From contig JAPPFO010000128.1 of assembly GCA_028875175.1 (NCBI GenBank), forward strand, positions 1 to 7,761: a stretch of DNA of 7,761 bases, in the 5' to 3' direction. Below, piece after piece: positions 1-6,589 of this stretch. This DNA is from Chloroflexota bacterium. GTDB taxonomy: Bacteria > Chloroflexota > UBA11872. Both the position numbers and the translations under genes were made by a program. Under the pieces are notes generated by a model. That model ran no database searches. It saw only the letters and a list, made by a program, of their open reading frames with translations, and was not told the origin of the DNA. The number at the start of each line of letters is the position of its first letter. Positions within the stretch are counted from its first letter, which is position 1.

Positions 1-75
1 TCTCACGTCTCCGCCTGCACGAAAGCACCGCCGCAATTGTTACAGTTTGGGCACACTTCGTAAGTGAACGATCGA

Positions 76-93
76 CGCCGCAGCGAAGCGGCG
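76..93 (+). other. GC-rich hairpin in the leader of the response regulator gene
   Basis: CGCCGC at 76-81 and GCGGCG at 88-93 are perfect complements around a 6-base AGCGAA loop. The hairpin ends 7 bases before the GGAGGGG Shine-Dalgarno at 101-107. If the leader is transcribed, it would form just ahead of the ribosome site and could influence initiation or RNA stability. It has no following T-run, so it is not an obvious terminator. Six-base GC palindromes are common in DNA of this composition, so a function is only inferred. Confidence 0.35.
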
Positions 94-111
94 CCCGCTG
101 GGAGGGGAACA

Positions 112-870
112 ATGGCCGCGCAGACGCTCCGTATCCTGGTCATCGAGGACAACCCCGGCGACGTTCGGTTGCTGGAAGAAATGCTCGTCCCAACCAGCGA
201 CGTGCAGTACGAAGTCCAGAGCTTCGGCAATCTGTCGGACGGGCTTGCGGCAGTCAGCGACTTCGAACCCGCCGTCATTCTGCTTGACCTCGGTCTCGGC
301 GAAACCCAGGGCCTGGACACCTTCACAGCCGCGCAGGAAGGCGCCGGCGACGTTCCAATCGTCATCCTGTCCGGACTCGGCGATGAAATGGTGGCAACCG
401 CAGCGGTGGGCCAGGGCGCCCAGGACTACCTGGTCAAGGGCGAGTTTGAGGAACAACGGCTGCGCCGCACGATCCGCTACTCCATCGAGCGCCAGCGCCG
501 CGCCGCCACGGCAGAGGAACGCATCCGCACCCTGGCCGCGGAGGAGCCGGGCTTCGCCGACATCGTCATGAACCAGCCCGACGGCGTGATCGTGGCCGAT
601 TCCACTCGCAAGGTGCTCTTCGCCAACCCCGCCGCCGCCGAGTTGTTCACCGTCGCGGTCGACGACCTGGTCGGCAGCGAACTCGAGTTCAACGTGCGCC
701 CCGGCGCCTCCCAGATGGTGCAGATCCGCGAGGACCCCCGGAATCCCAAGTACCTGGAAGCCCACAGCGCCCAGGCCGTCTGGTCCGGTAGCGACGTGCA
801 CGTCCTCACCTTCCGCGAAGGCGAACACATCGGCTTCCTCCGCCGCCTCCTCAACAGCATCGGGCTCTAG
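112..870 (+). CDS. Response regulator with REC receiver and PAS domains
   Basis: This 252-residue cytoplasmic signalling protein probably accepts a phosphoryl group from a sensor histidine kinase. Residues 6-125 form a CheY-like receiver with the acidic pair E12/D13, phosphoacceptor D59 (in ILLDLGL), S87, Y106 and K109. A charged helix at about 112-145 links it to a PAS-like domain at about 148-235 (GVIVAD, then LFANPAAAELF). No HATPase, GGDEF, EAL or DNA-binding domain follows, so the protein ends after the sensor domain. I chose ATG at 112 because GGAGGGG at 101-107 lies just upstream; an in-frame ATG at 64 would add 16 low-complexity residues with no ribosome site. The gene converges on the oxidoreductase gene with a 22-base gap. 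It could act as an adaptor or a kinase-interacting modulator. The REC call is secure; the PAS call is good, but its C-terminal strands are divergent. No partner kinase is in the window. Confidence 0.9.
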   Translation: MAAQTLRILVIEDNPGDVRLLEEMLVPTSDVQYEVQSFGNLSDGLAAVSDFEPAVILLDLGLGETQGLDTFTAAQEGAGDVPIVILSGLGDEMVATAAVGQGAQDYLVKGEFEEQRLRRTIRYSIERQRRAATAEERIRTLAAEEPGFADIVMNQPDGVIVADSTRKVLFANPAAAELFTVAVDDLVGSELEFNVRPGASQMVQIREDPRNPKYLEAHSAQAVWSGSDVHVLTFREGEHIGFLRRLLNSIGL

Positions 871-892
871 ACCCCGGTCGACCTCGCGTCGC

Positions 893-2944
893 CTACACCA
901 GCTCGCCGAACAGCCGGTCGATCAACCGGCAGGCGTCGCCGCGCCTGATCGTCGCATCCGGCCGTGCGGGCTCCGGCACGTCCGGCAACCCGCCCATCGA
1001 CGCCATCAGCGGCGAGGGCTCGTCCATCCACTGCTGCACGATCTCCGTAAACGATGACCAGCAGCAAGCCGCCTGATCGTCGAACAGCCCCGCGTCCACC
1101 TCCAACGGTCGCCACGGGTCCACCGCCCGCCGCGCCAGCCAGGCCCACCGCTGCGCCTCGCCCGCGGTCAGTGGATCATCCAGCCGCGCTGCGGACTGCG
1201 AAAAGAACCCTCGCGCCCCCCAGAACTGCGCCGCCTTGGACAGTCCCGGCGCCTGCTGTTCGTATCCCGCAAACCCGGCCGGCACCACATCCTCGAAGTA
1301 CGTAATCACCTGCCCGCCATCCAACAGCGCCCGCTGCAACGCCCCGCGCGGCACGTCCCGAACCCGCACACCACGCCCCAGAGCCAGCGCTGCCGCTGTC
1401 CCCGCCGCTTCGCCCAGCGCCATCCACACCGGCTCCATGCGGATCGTCCCGTACCCCAGGTGGCTGGCCGACACCGCCACCGGCGCCAGCAACCCGTCGA
1501 TGCCTTCCGGCACCATCACTCGAAATGGAATCTGGTACGGCACAGTCTCTTCGTGCAGCCCGATAAACCCCTCCAGCGCCACCTGCCGCCCGTCAAACGC
1601 CTCGGCGTCACCAAGCCCCAGGTCCTCGCGCTGCCGCGTCGCGTGCGAGTCGATCTGATACCCGCCCGACGCCACGCTGTCCCAGTGCACCGGCGAGCGC
1701 CCGCCTGAACTGTCCAGCAGCGCGTCGCCGGCGCTGAACAGGTAGCCGCCCTGGATGCGGCAGCCCTCCCGCACATACATCTGCCGCGGAAACCCGCCGT
1801 TGTCTTGGAACTCGTCCGCCGCCAGCCCCCACTCCCGCGCCGCCTTCCTGAAGTCCTTCGGCAACTCCTCGTCGTTCTGACAGAACCACACCAGCCCCTC
1901 GGTGTACGACCGGTGCGCTTCCGCGATCTCCAGCCGACGCTCCGGCCCCGCCTCGGGATAGTCGAAGTTCGCCTCGGCCCAGTCGCTGGAGGTGAAGCAG
2001 TAGTGGTGGTTGTTCGCGTCCGACTTCCGGTTCGGCATCGGCACGAAGTTCAGCACGGCCGTTCCGCCCCGCGGACCCCAGAACCCCGGCATCCGCCCGC
2101 TTCGCACGTCGTCAATCAGGGGCGTGAACGGCGTCCGGTCATAGCCCGCCGGCCGCTCAACGTCGCGTCGGTTCCCAGGGTCGTCTGTCAGGCACAGCCG
2201 GTAGTTGTACGCCTGGATCCGCCGGTCCGCCGCTCCGGTGGACCCCGGATACGTCATCCGGTCGTGAAAGTCCTGGTACACCACCCCGGCATGCGACTCG
2301 CCCAACTCCTCCCGACCCTCGCGCCCGATCCGGTACGACGCCCCCGCCCCCAGCGCCACGTCCCCCTCATACGTCGCGTCCACGAACACCCGCGCCTCCA
2401 GCCGTACCTGCTCGCCGGTTGCCGCTCCTTGCTCGTCCACCGCCGCCAACGTCACCGCCGTAATCCGCCGTTCCGGTGTCTCTTCAATTCGGGTGACATC
2501 CGCCCCCGGCTCCGTCTGCACCAGCCAGCGCCCGCCCTCCGGCATTGACGCCCCGCCCTCCCAGGCCAGCCGCCAGCCGCGCCACACCTCCAGCCGCTCC
2601 TGCTCCGCAACCAGCGTCTCCAGCAGCCGCTCCGCCAACGAAGGCTCGAACCGGTAGCCCTCATTGCTATCGCGAACCTGCTCCGAATCCTCGCCGTACG
2701 TGGCTGAGTAATGCTCCAGCACCATTCCCACAAACCGTCGGAAGATCCCGCCCACCGACTCGTTGGGCCGGATATCCGTGGCACCTAACCCGCTCGTCAT
2801 CAGCCCGCCCAGGTGCCGCGACGGCTCCACCAGCACCACGTCCAGCCCTTTGCGCGCCGCCGCGATTGCCGCCGCCACCCCCGCCGGCGTCCCCCCGATC
2901 ACCGCCACGTCGGTCTGCTTTGTCGCCCCTGGCTCAGCGCGCAT
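893..2944 (-). CDS. FAD-dependent oxidoreductase (FAD_oxidored family)
   Basis: A large flavoprotein of 683 residues from the preferred start. The N-terminal Rossmann motif DVAVIGGTPAGVAAAIAAA (about 12-30) binds the ADP part of FAD, with E40 ending the second strand, followed by HLGGLMTSGLG. Other family hallmarks are FVDATYEGD (187-195), PRQMYVREGCRIQG (386-399), and a C-terminal FAD-contacting helix MEPVWMALGEAAGTAAALAL (503-522). This matches the widespread, poorly characterised FAD_oxidored (PF12831-type) flavoproteins, sometimes misnamed xanthan lyase. The substrate cannot be read from sequence. There is no signal peptide, so it is probably cytoplasmic. Start choice: ATG at 2944 places the glycine motif at the usual distance. 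An in-frame ATG at 2989 would give 698 residues, but a hairpin at 2993-3006 occupies its ribosome-site position. Neither start has a strong Shine-Dalgarno. The C-terminal 150 residues are less recognisable. The gene is probably monocistronic here, facing the response regulator gene. Confidence 0.9.
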   Translation of the reverse strand: MRAEPGATKQTDVAVIGGTPAGVAAAIAAARKGLDVVLVEPSRHLGGLMTSGLGATDIRPNESVGGIFRRFVGMVLEHYSATYGEDSEQVRDSNEGYRFEPSLAERLLETLVAEQERLEVWRGWRLAWEGGASMPEGGRWLVQTEPGADVTRIEETPERRITAVTLAAVDEQGAATGEQVRLEARVFVDATYEGDVALGAGASYRIGREGREELGESHAGVVYQDFHDRMTYPGSTGAADRRIQAYNYRLCLTDDPGNRRDVERPAGYDRTPFTPLIDDVRSGRMPGFWGPRGGTAVLNFVPMPNRKSDANNHHYCFTSSDWAEANFDYPEAGPERRLEIAEAHRSYTEGLVWFCQNDEELPKDFRKAAREWGLAADEFQDNGGFPRQMYVREGCRIQGGYLFSAGDALLDSSGGRSPVHWDSVASGGYQIDSHATRQREDLGLGDAEAFDGRQVALEGFIGLHEETVPYQIPFRVMVPEGIDGLLAPVAVSASHLGYGTIRMEPVWMALGEAAGTAAALALGRGVRVRDVPRGALQRALLDGGQVITYFEDVVPAGFAGYEQQAPGLSKAAQFWGARGFFSQSAARLDDPLTAGEAQRWAWLARRAVDPWRPLEVDAGLFDDQAACCWSSFTEIVQQWMDEPSPLMASMGGLPDVPEPARPDATIRRGDACRLIDRLFGELV

Positions 2945-2992
2945 GGCTCGCGTCCGTTCAGTCCTGCCGATTCCCGCGCATCGTTTCATACG

Positions 2993-3006
2993 TGGGCTTC
3001 AGCCCA
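2993..3006. repeat. Perfect small hairpin, possible REP-like unit
   Basis: TGGGC at 2993-2997 and GCCCA at 3002-3006 enclose a TTCA tetraloop, so the stem-loop can form on either strand. It lies in the divergent gap between the oxidoreductase gene and the DUF2905 gene. Short intergenic palindromes of this kind are often dispersed in bacterial genomes, but only this copy was noticed in the window, so calling it a repeat family member is inference. It is too short and lacks a T-run to be a terminator. Confidence 0.35.
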
Positions 3007-3033
3007 TAGCCGGCCGAGCTCTACCATGGACGA

Positions 3034-3273
3034 ATGGACGGCGGTTTCAACGTCGGCGGCCTCGGCCGCCTCCTCATCATCGCGGGCGGCCTGCTCCTCG
3101 CCGCCGGCGTCCTCCTGGTCCTGCTTGGTCAGATCCCCTTCTTCGGCCGCCTGCCCGGCGACATCGCCATCGAACGCGAACGCTTTTCCTTCTTCTTCCC
3201 CCTCGCCTCCATGCTCATCCTCAGCCTCATCCTCACCATCCTCATCAACATCATCCTCCGCTTCTTCCGCTAG
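3034..3273 (+). CDS. Small two-helix membrane protein, DUF2905 family
   Basis: This 79-residue protein has two predicted membrane helices, about 11-32 (LLIIAGGLLLAAGVLLVLLG) and 53-77 (rich in F, L and I). The connecting loop carries GRLPGDIAIERE at 38-49. The GRLPGDI loop between two helices at this length is the signature of the DUF2905 family, whose function is unknown; it should sit in the cytoplasmic membrane. ATG at 3034 has only a weak GGA upstream at 3028-3030, and another ATG at 3026 is out of frame. The gene is read divergently from the oxidoreductase and lies 94 bases ahead of the methyltransferase gene on the same strand. It is probably a resident chromosomal gene next to which the restriction-modification pair sits. 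Nothing in its sequence suggests a role in restriction. Confidence 0.85.
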   Translation: MDGGFNVGGLGRLLIIAGGLLLAAGVLLVLLGQIPFFGRLPGDIAIERERFSFFFPLASMLILSLILTILINIILRFFR

Positions 3274-3303
3274 CCAGGAATGGGATTCAGGCGCGACACT
3301 AAA

Positions 3304-3330
3304 GTCATCGGGCAAACTGGCGTCATCGGG
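3304..3330 (+). promoter_or_regulatory. 9-base direct repeat upstream of the methyltransferase
   Basis: GTCATCGGG occurs at 3304-3312 and again at 3322-3330, an 18-base period, in the 94-base gap (3274-3367) before the methyltransferase gene. Two exact copies close to two helical turns apart could be an operator bound by a dimeric repressor, possibly the methyltransferase itself or an unlinked regulator. No convincing -10/-35 pair is visible around it and no controller (C) protein gene is nearby, so this is a candidate only. Confidence 0.3.
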
Positions 3331-3354
3331 GACCGGTTGATGTACAGCGACCCC

Positions 3355-3361
3355 AGGAAGG
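3355..3361 (+). promoter_or_regulatory. Shine-Dalgarno site fixing the methyltransferase GTG start
   Basis: AGGAAGG at 3355-3361 stands 6 bases before GTG at 3368. It is one of the two best ribosome sites in the window and is the main reason for accepting a GTG start for the methyltransferase. Confidence 0.7.
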
Positions 3362-3367
3362 CCTAGC

Positions 3368-4312
3368 GTGCGCGGCAAAGTCGTAGCTGCACCCGCCCAC
3401 CAAAGCGCCCTCTTCCCGCCTGTCGCGCGCCCAAAGCCCGAAGCTGGAGAGTGGCAGCCGTACCTTCGAGTCGATGATCTGAACCGTGCGCCCTTCAAGG
3501 CCATCAGCCGCCCCCTCCTGCTCTGCGGGGACGCCCGCGCAGGGCTTTCGCTTCTACCCGACGAGTCCGTGCAGACCGTCCTCACGTCGCCGCCCTACTG
3601 GTCGCTGAGGGACTACCAAGTTGAGGACCAGATCGGCCGCGACGACAGCCTCGACGCCTATCTGGACGCCATCGTGGCTGTCTTCGAGCAGATCCGGCGC
3701 GTTATCCGGTCCGACGGGACGGTTTGGCTGAATGTCGGCGATTCGTATACGTCCGGCAATCGCAGATATCGTGCTCCGGATCGAAAGAACAGCGCCCGCG
3801 CCATGAGCGTGCGCCCACCCACCCCCGACGGCTTGAAGCCAAAGGACCTGATAGGCGTTCCGTGGCGTCTGGCCTTCGCGCTGCAGGACGCAGGGTGGTG
3901 GCTACGCAGCGAAGTGATCTGGCACAAGCCGAACGCACACCCTGAATCGGTAGGCGATCGCCCGACCAAGGCGCACGAAACGCTGTTTCTCCTGTCGAAA
4001 CAGCAGGACTACTACTACGACCAGGAAGCCATCAAGGGCCCGCGTGACCGTCGCCTTCGGACAGTCTGGGACATCCCTACGGAGCCGCTTCGGCGAACAA
4101 ACGGCAGTGCCGACGATCACCCGGCCATGATGCCGATGTCCCTGGCGCGTCGCTGCCTGTCGATCACCAGCAGGCGCAACAGCGTCGTGCTGGATCCCTA
4201 TGCCGGGTCGGGCACGACGCTCCTTGCCGCCCACGAGCTCGAATGCGCCTGGGTGGGCATCGAGATCAAGCCGGAATTCGTGGACCTGATCGAACGACGG
4301 ATGCGCGGCTAG
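3368..4312 (+). CDS. Type II N4-cytosine DNA methyltransferase, beta class
   Basis: This 314-residue cytoplasmic enzyme transfers a methyl group from S-adenosylmethionine to cytosine N4 in DNA and should protect host DNA from the adjacent nuclease. Catalytic motif IV is TSPPYW at 73-78; the TSPPY form is typical of N4-cytosine rather than N6-adenine enzymes. It is followed by SLRDY, then DGTVWLNVGDSY (116-127), KPKDLIGVPWRLAF (157-170) and the AdoMet-binding motif I, DPYAGSGTT (276-284). With motif IV ahead of motif I, this is the beta-class order. The length matches stand-alone type II methyltransferases, and no key residue is missing. The variable stretch at about 128-156 probably contributes to target recognition. 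GTG at 3368 is supported by AGGAAGG 6 bases upstream. Its TAG stop shares a base with the start of the nuclease gene. Its neighbour suggests a CCCGGG-type target, which is inferred. N6-adenine activity is possible but less likely. Confidence 0.95.
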   Translation: MRGKVVAAPAHQSALFPPVARPKPEAGEWQPYLRVDDLNRAPFKAISRPLLLCGDARAGLSLLPDESVQTVLTSPPYWSLRDYQVEDQIGRDDSLDAYLDAIVAVFEQIRRVIRSDGTVWLNVGDSYTSGNRRYRAPDRKNSARAMSVRPPTPDGLKPKDLIGVPWRLAFALQDAGWWLRSEVIWHKPNAHPESVGDRPTKAHETLFLLSKQQDYYYDQEAIKGPRDRRLRTVWDIPTEPLRRTNGSADDHPAMMPMSLARRCLSITSRRNSVVLDPYAGSGTTLLAAHELECAWVGIEIKPEFVDLIERRMRG

Positions 4313-5067
4313 TGACCCTCGCGGAACTCAAGGCGAAGCTCGACACATTCTCACCAGTCAAGATCGAGTTCGTTGCCAGGGTCATGGAGTCCCTGGCCAA
4401 CCCGCCCACCGCCGAAATCAAAAAGCGGGGAACATGGCTTACGGGATCCGCGGATTGGATCGAGTACTTCGGCCTCGCTCTATCGGTCCACCACAGCGCT
4501 ACAACAGAACCACTGGGTCTGACCGCCTTTGAAACGGTCTTCAGGAACGCCTGCGAACACCTCAAGTGGCCGATCGATCCTCCAGGGTCCAAGACTCAAC
4601 GTTTCGTTGATTTGACCGTTCGGCCTAGCGCGGGTCCCGAAAGGCGGCTTTCCCTCAAGTCGACGGCCGCGCGCAGGCTCTCAGCGACGTCACTCCACAT
4701 CTCGAAACTCACCGAAGCTGCCTGGATACAGGACGTACGTACGGCTCCAGACCGCCGCAAGCGGACGCAGGAGCTATTTCGGCAATACCAGGCCGCAGTC
4801 ACGCACATCGTCATGCTGCGGGCGTTCCGCGACGCGCCCGGCGAAGTGCCGAGCCTCTACCAGCTCGTCGAAGTTCCGGCTGGCATCTTCAATTCTGTCC
4901 AGAGTGCACCCTTGAACGTGTTCACGCGGGACGCACCGCTCATTGAGTGCCGCGTCGGAGGCAACACCGTCGCGGTTGTTGCCATCGATAGGTCCGACGC
5001 GAAGATCACAGTCAGGCGCGTTCAACTCTCCGCTTGCACCGTCCATGCCGAGTGGAGTCGGGTATAG
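4312..5067 (+). CDS. Probable type II restriction endonuclease, SmaI-like
   Basis: This 251-residue protein is the likely DNA-cleaving partner of the methyltransferase. GTG at 4312 uses the last base of the methyltransferase stop (TAGTG), which indicates translational coupling. From memory of SmaI (about 247 residues), matching segments occur in the same order: a VHHSATT segment (59-65), DLTV then LSLKSTAARRLS (100-103, 113-124), SLHISKL (127-133), LYQLVEVP (182-189) and CTVHAEW (242-248). D100 and K116 would be the PD-(D/E)XK metal-site residues. The position two before the lysine is S114 instead of Asp or Glu, which also seems non-acidic in SmaI as I recall it. SmaI itself cuts CCC^GGG, and that target is inferred here. 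Sampled GC is about 58%, below the flanks, suggesting lateral transfer. There is no membrane segment or frameshift. The nuclease role rests on remembered similarity plus the methyltransferase neighbour; no alignment was run. Confidence 0.85.
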   Translation: MTLAELKAKLDTFSPVKIEFVARVMESLANPPTAEIKKRGTWLTGSADWIEYFGLALSVHHSATTEPLGLTAFETVFRNACEHLKWPIDPPGSKTQRFVDLTVRPSAGPERRLSLKSTAARRLSATSLHISKLTEAAWIQDVRTAPDRRKRTQELFRQYQAAVTHIVMLRAFRDAPGEVPSLYQLVEVPAGIFNSVQSAPLNVFTRDAPLIECRVGGNTVAVVAIDRSDAKITVRRVQLSACTVHAEWSRV

Positions 5068-5112
5068 CCGGCAAACCCAAGAGCCGTCTGCTTCGACCTC
5101 AGAATCACCCGA

Positions 5113-6582
5113 CTACGCAGCCGTTTCGCCATACACCCCCGCTGCATTCCCCTCCCGCGGCGTCCCCGGCACCATCGGCCCATGCCGCCGCCCCGCAACA
5201 AGCCGCGACCCGTCCGTAAACCCTTCCGGCCGGTTCTTCAACTGCTTGATCAGCCGTTCCCTCCACGGCCTCAGGTCCGCCGTCCCCGCCAGGTCCCGCG
5301 TCTCGTCCGGATCCTCCGCAATGTCGAAGAGCTGTTCCCGCCCCGACTGGCTGTACCAGATGTACTTCGTCCGCCCGTCGGTTACGAAGTGCCAGGCCGT
5401 CTCCGGACGGTTCTTCCCGCCCGAATGCTCCCCATGCAGCGTCTCCCGCCACGTCGGTGTGTCGCCACGCACGAACGGCATCAGGCTCCGCCCCGTCACC
5501 GATGCCGGAACCTCCAGCCCAACCCCGTCCAGGATCGTCGGCATCACATCCTGCAGACCCACCGGCTCGTCGCGCACCACGTGCGTCGGATAGCTCTGCG
5601 ATGGCGGCCCCATCACCAGCAGCGGCACCCGCGCCGCCGCCTCATACGGCCACGACTTATGGAACAGCCGGTGGTCCCCCAACATCTCGCCGTGGTCCGA
5701 CACGAACACCACCAGCGTGTCGTCCAGCAGTTGCATGTCATTCATGTACTGCAACAGCCGGCTGATCTGCATGTCCACGTGGTTGATCAGCCCGTAATAC
5801 CCCGCCCGGCAGGCGTGCATCACCCGTGCGTCCAGTTCCAGGCCCTGCGAGCGCGCCTCCTGCATCTCGATGTCGATCCCCCGCGTCGGCGCATCCACCG
5901 GGTCCGCCCAATCCCCGATCACCGGATTCGGCAGGTCCTGCCAGTGATACCGGTCGTAGAAAAACTGCGGCGGCGTGAACGGCGGATGCGGATCGATGAA
6001 CGAGACTTTCAGAAAGAACGGCGCGCTCGGGTCCCGCCGCTGCAGGAAATTGATCGCCTCCGAGACACACCAGAACGCGTGCGTCCGCTCCTCCGGCAGG
6101 TGACTCGGGCGCCCGATCCACCCGTTCGGCGTCGCCCCGTGCGCCATCGCCCAGCGGCTCAGCGGAATCTCCCCATGCAGCCAGTCCAGGTAATCGTTGG
6201 GACCGCCCCGCGTGCTGTCGGCCAGCACCATCCGGTCGAACCCGTAGCGCTTCCGCCTGGGCGAAAGGTGCAGCTTGCCGCTCAACAGCGTCTCGTAGCC
6301 CGCCGCCCGCAACTCGCCCGCCAGCGTCGCCGGCGGGTCCCAGTCGGTATCCGGGTGGTTTTGCAGCATCCCGTGCGTGGCCGGGTCCTGGCCCGACATC
6401 AGCGTGCGTCGCGCCGGAATGCACTGCGGACACTCCGCGTAGGCGCGACGGAACCGCGCCCCCGTCGCGCCAATCTCGTCCATCGCCGGCGTCTGCAGCA
6501 CCGGATGGTCGTCGATTCCCAGGCAGTCGCCCCGCTGCTGGTCCGTCACCAGCAGCAGCACGTGCGGTCGCGTGGCGCTCAT
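5113..6582 (-). CDS. Type I sulfatase, Cys-type, formylglycine-dependent
   Basis: This 489-residue enzyme of the alkaline-phosphatase fold hydrolyses a sulfate ester. The signature CIPARRTLMSG begins at C54, which in CxPxR sulfatases is oxidised to the catalytic formylglycine by a separate enzyme not in this window. Metal and active-site residues are visible: D14 and Q15 in LLLVTDQQRGD, R58, K103 and H105 in SGKLHL, H199 in IDPHPPF, D296 and H297 in SDHGEMLGDH, and K309. The C-terminal domain ends with the usual ELFD-like segment (QLFDIAEDPDETRDLA). There is no signal peptide, so the enzyme is probably cytoplasmic, unlike many secreted sulfatases, and would act on an imported small sulfated molecule. 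It lies 7 bases downstream of the dehydrogenase gene, so the two are almost certainly co-transcribed. The ribosome site is weak (TGAGA), consistent with coupling. Choline-sulfatase or sulfated-sugar activity cannot be told apart. The family call is very secure. Confidence 0.95.
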   Translation of the reverse strand: MSATRPHVLLLVTDQQRGDCLGIDDHPVLQTPAMDEIGATGARFRRAYAECPQCIPARRTLMSGQDPATHGMLQNHPDTDWDPPATLAGELRAAGYETLLSGKLHLSPRRKRYGFDRMVLADSTRGGPNDYLDWLHGEIPLSRWAMAHGATPNGWIGRPSHLPEERTHAFWCVSEAINFLQRRDPSAPFFLKVSFIDPHPPFTPPQFFYDRYHWQDLPNPVIGDWADPVDAPTRGIDIEMQEARSQGLELDARVMHACRAGYYGLINHVDMQISRLLQYMNDMQLLDDTLVVFVSDHGEMLGDHRLFHKSWPYEAAARVPLLVMGPPSQSYPTHVVRDEPVGLQDVMPTILDGVGLEVPASVTGRSLMPFVRGDTPTWRETLHGEHSGGKNRPETAWHFVTDGRTKYIWYSQSGREQLFDIAEDPDETRDLAGTADLRPWRERLIKQLKNRPEGFTDGSRLVAGRRHGPMVPGTPREGNAAGVYGETAA

Positions 6583-6589
6583 GCCAATC

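Noticed and set aside
3..56. A - strand reading with two closely spaced CxxC pairs (CPNCNNC) suggesting a tiny zinc protein.
   Set aside because: It would be only 17 residues from a GTG without a Shine-Dalgarno, ending at TGA; the cysteine pattern is probably coincidental.
1..63. A + strand frame open from base 1 to TAA at 61-63, as a possible tail of an upstream gene.
   Set aside because: Twenty open codons in one of three frames is expected by chance, and the translated residues match nothing I recognise.
37..66. TTGTTA / 18 bases / TAAGTG as a promoter for the response regulator.
   Set aside because: The -10 element matches only two of six consensus bases.
871..892. Possible bidirectional terminator between the convergent response regulator and oxidoreductase genes.
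   Set aside because: Only a GGTCGACC palindrome is present, with no loop and no T-run.
2986..3585. A 199-codon - strand frame covering the DUF2905 gene and the start of the methyltransferase gene.
   Set aside because: It is a low-complexity acidic translation opposite two recognisable genes, without a ribosome site or known motif.
4243..4311. An ATG at 4243 that would extend the nuclease by 23 residues.
   Set aside because: It lies inside the last 70 bases of the methyltransferase gene, adds an Arg/Gly-rich stretch, and the TAGTG coupled start at 4312 gives a length close to SmaI.
5068..5112. Possible terminator between the nuclease and sulfatase genes.
   Set aside because: The best pairing is CGGC with GCCG across a 10-base loop and no T-run, which is too weak to call.
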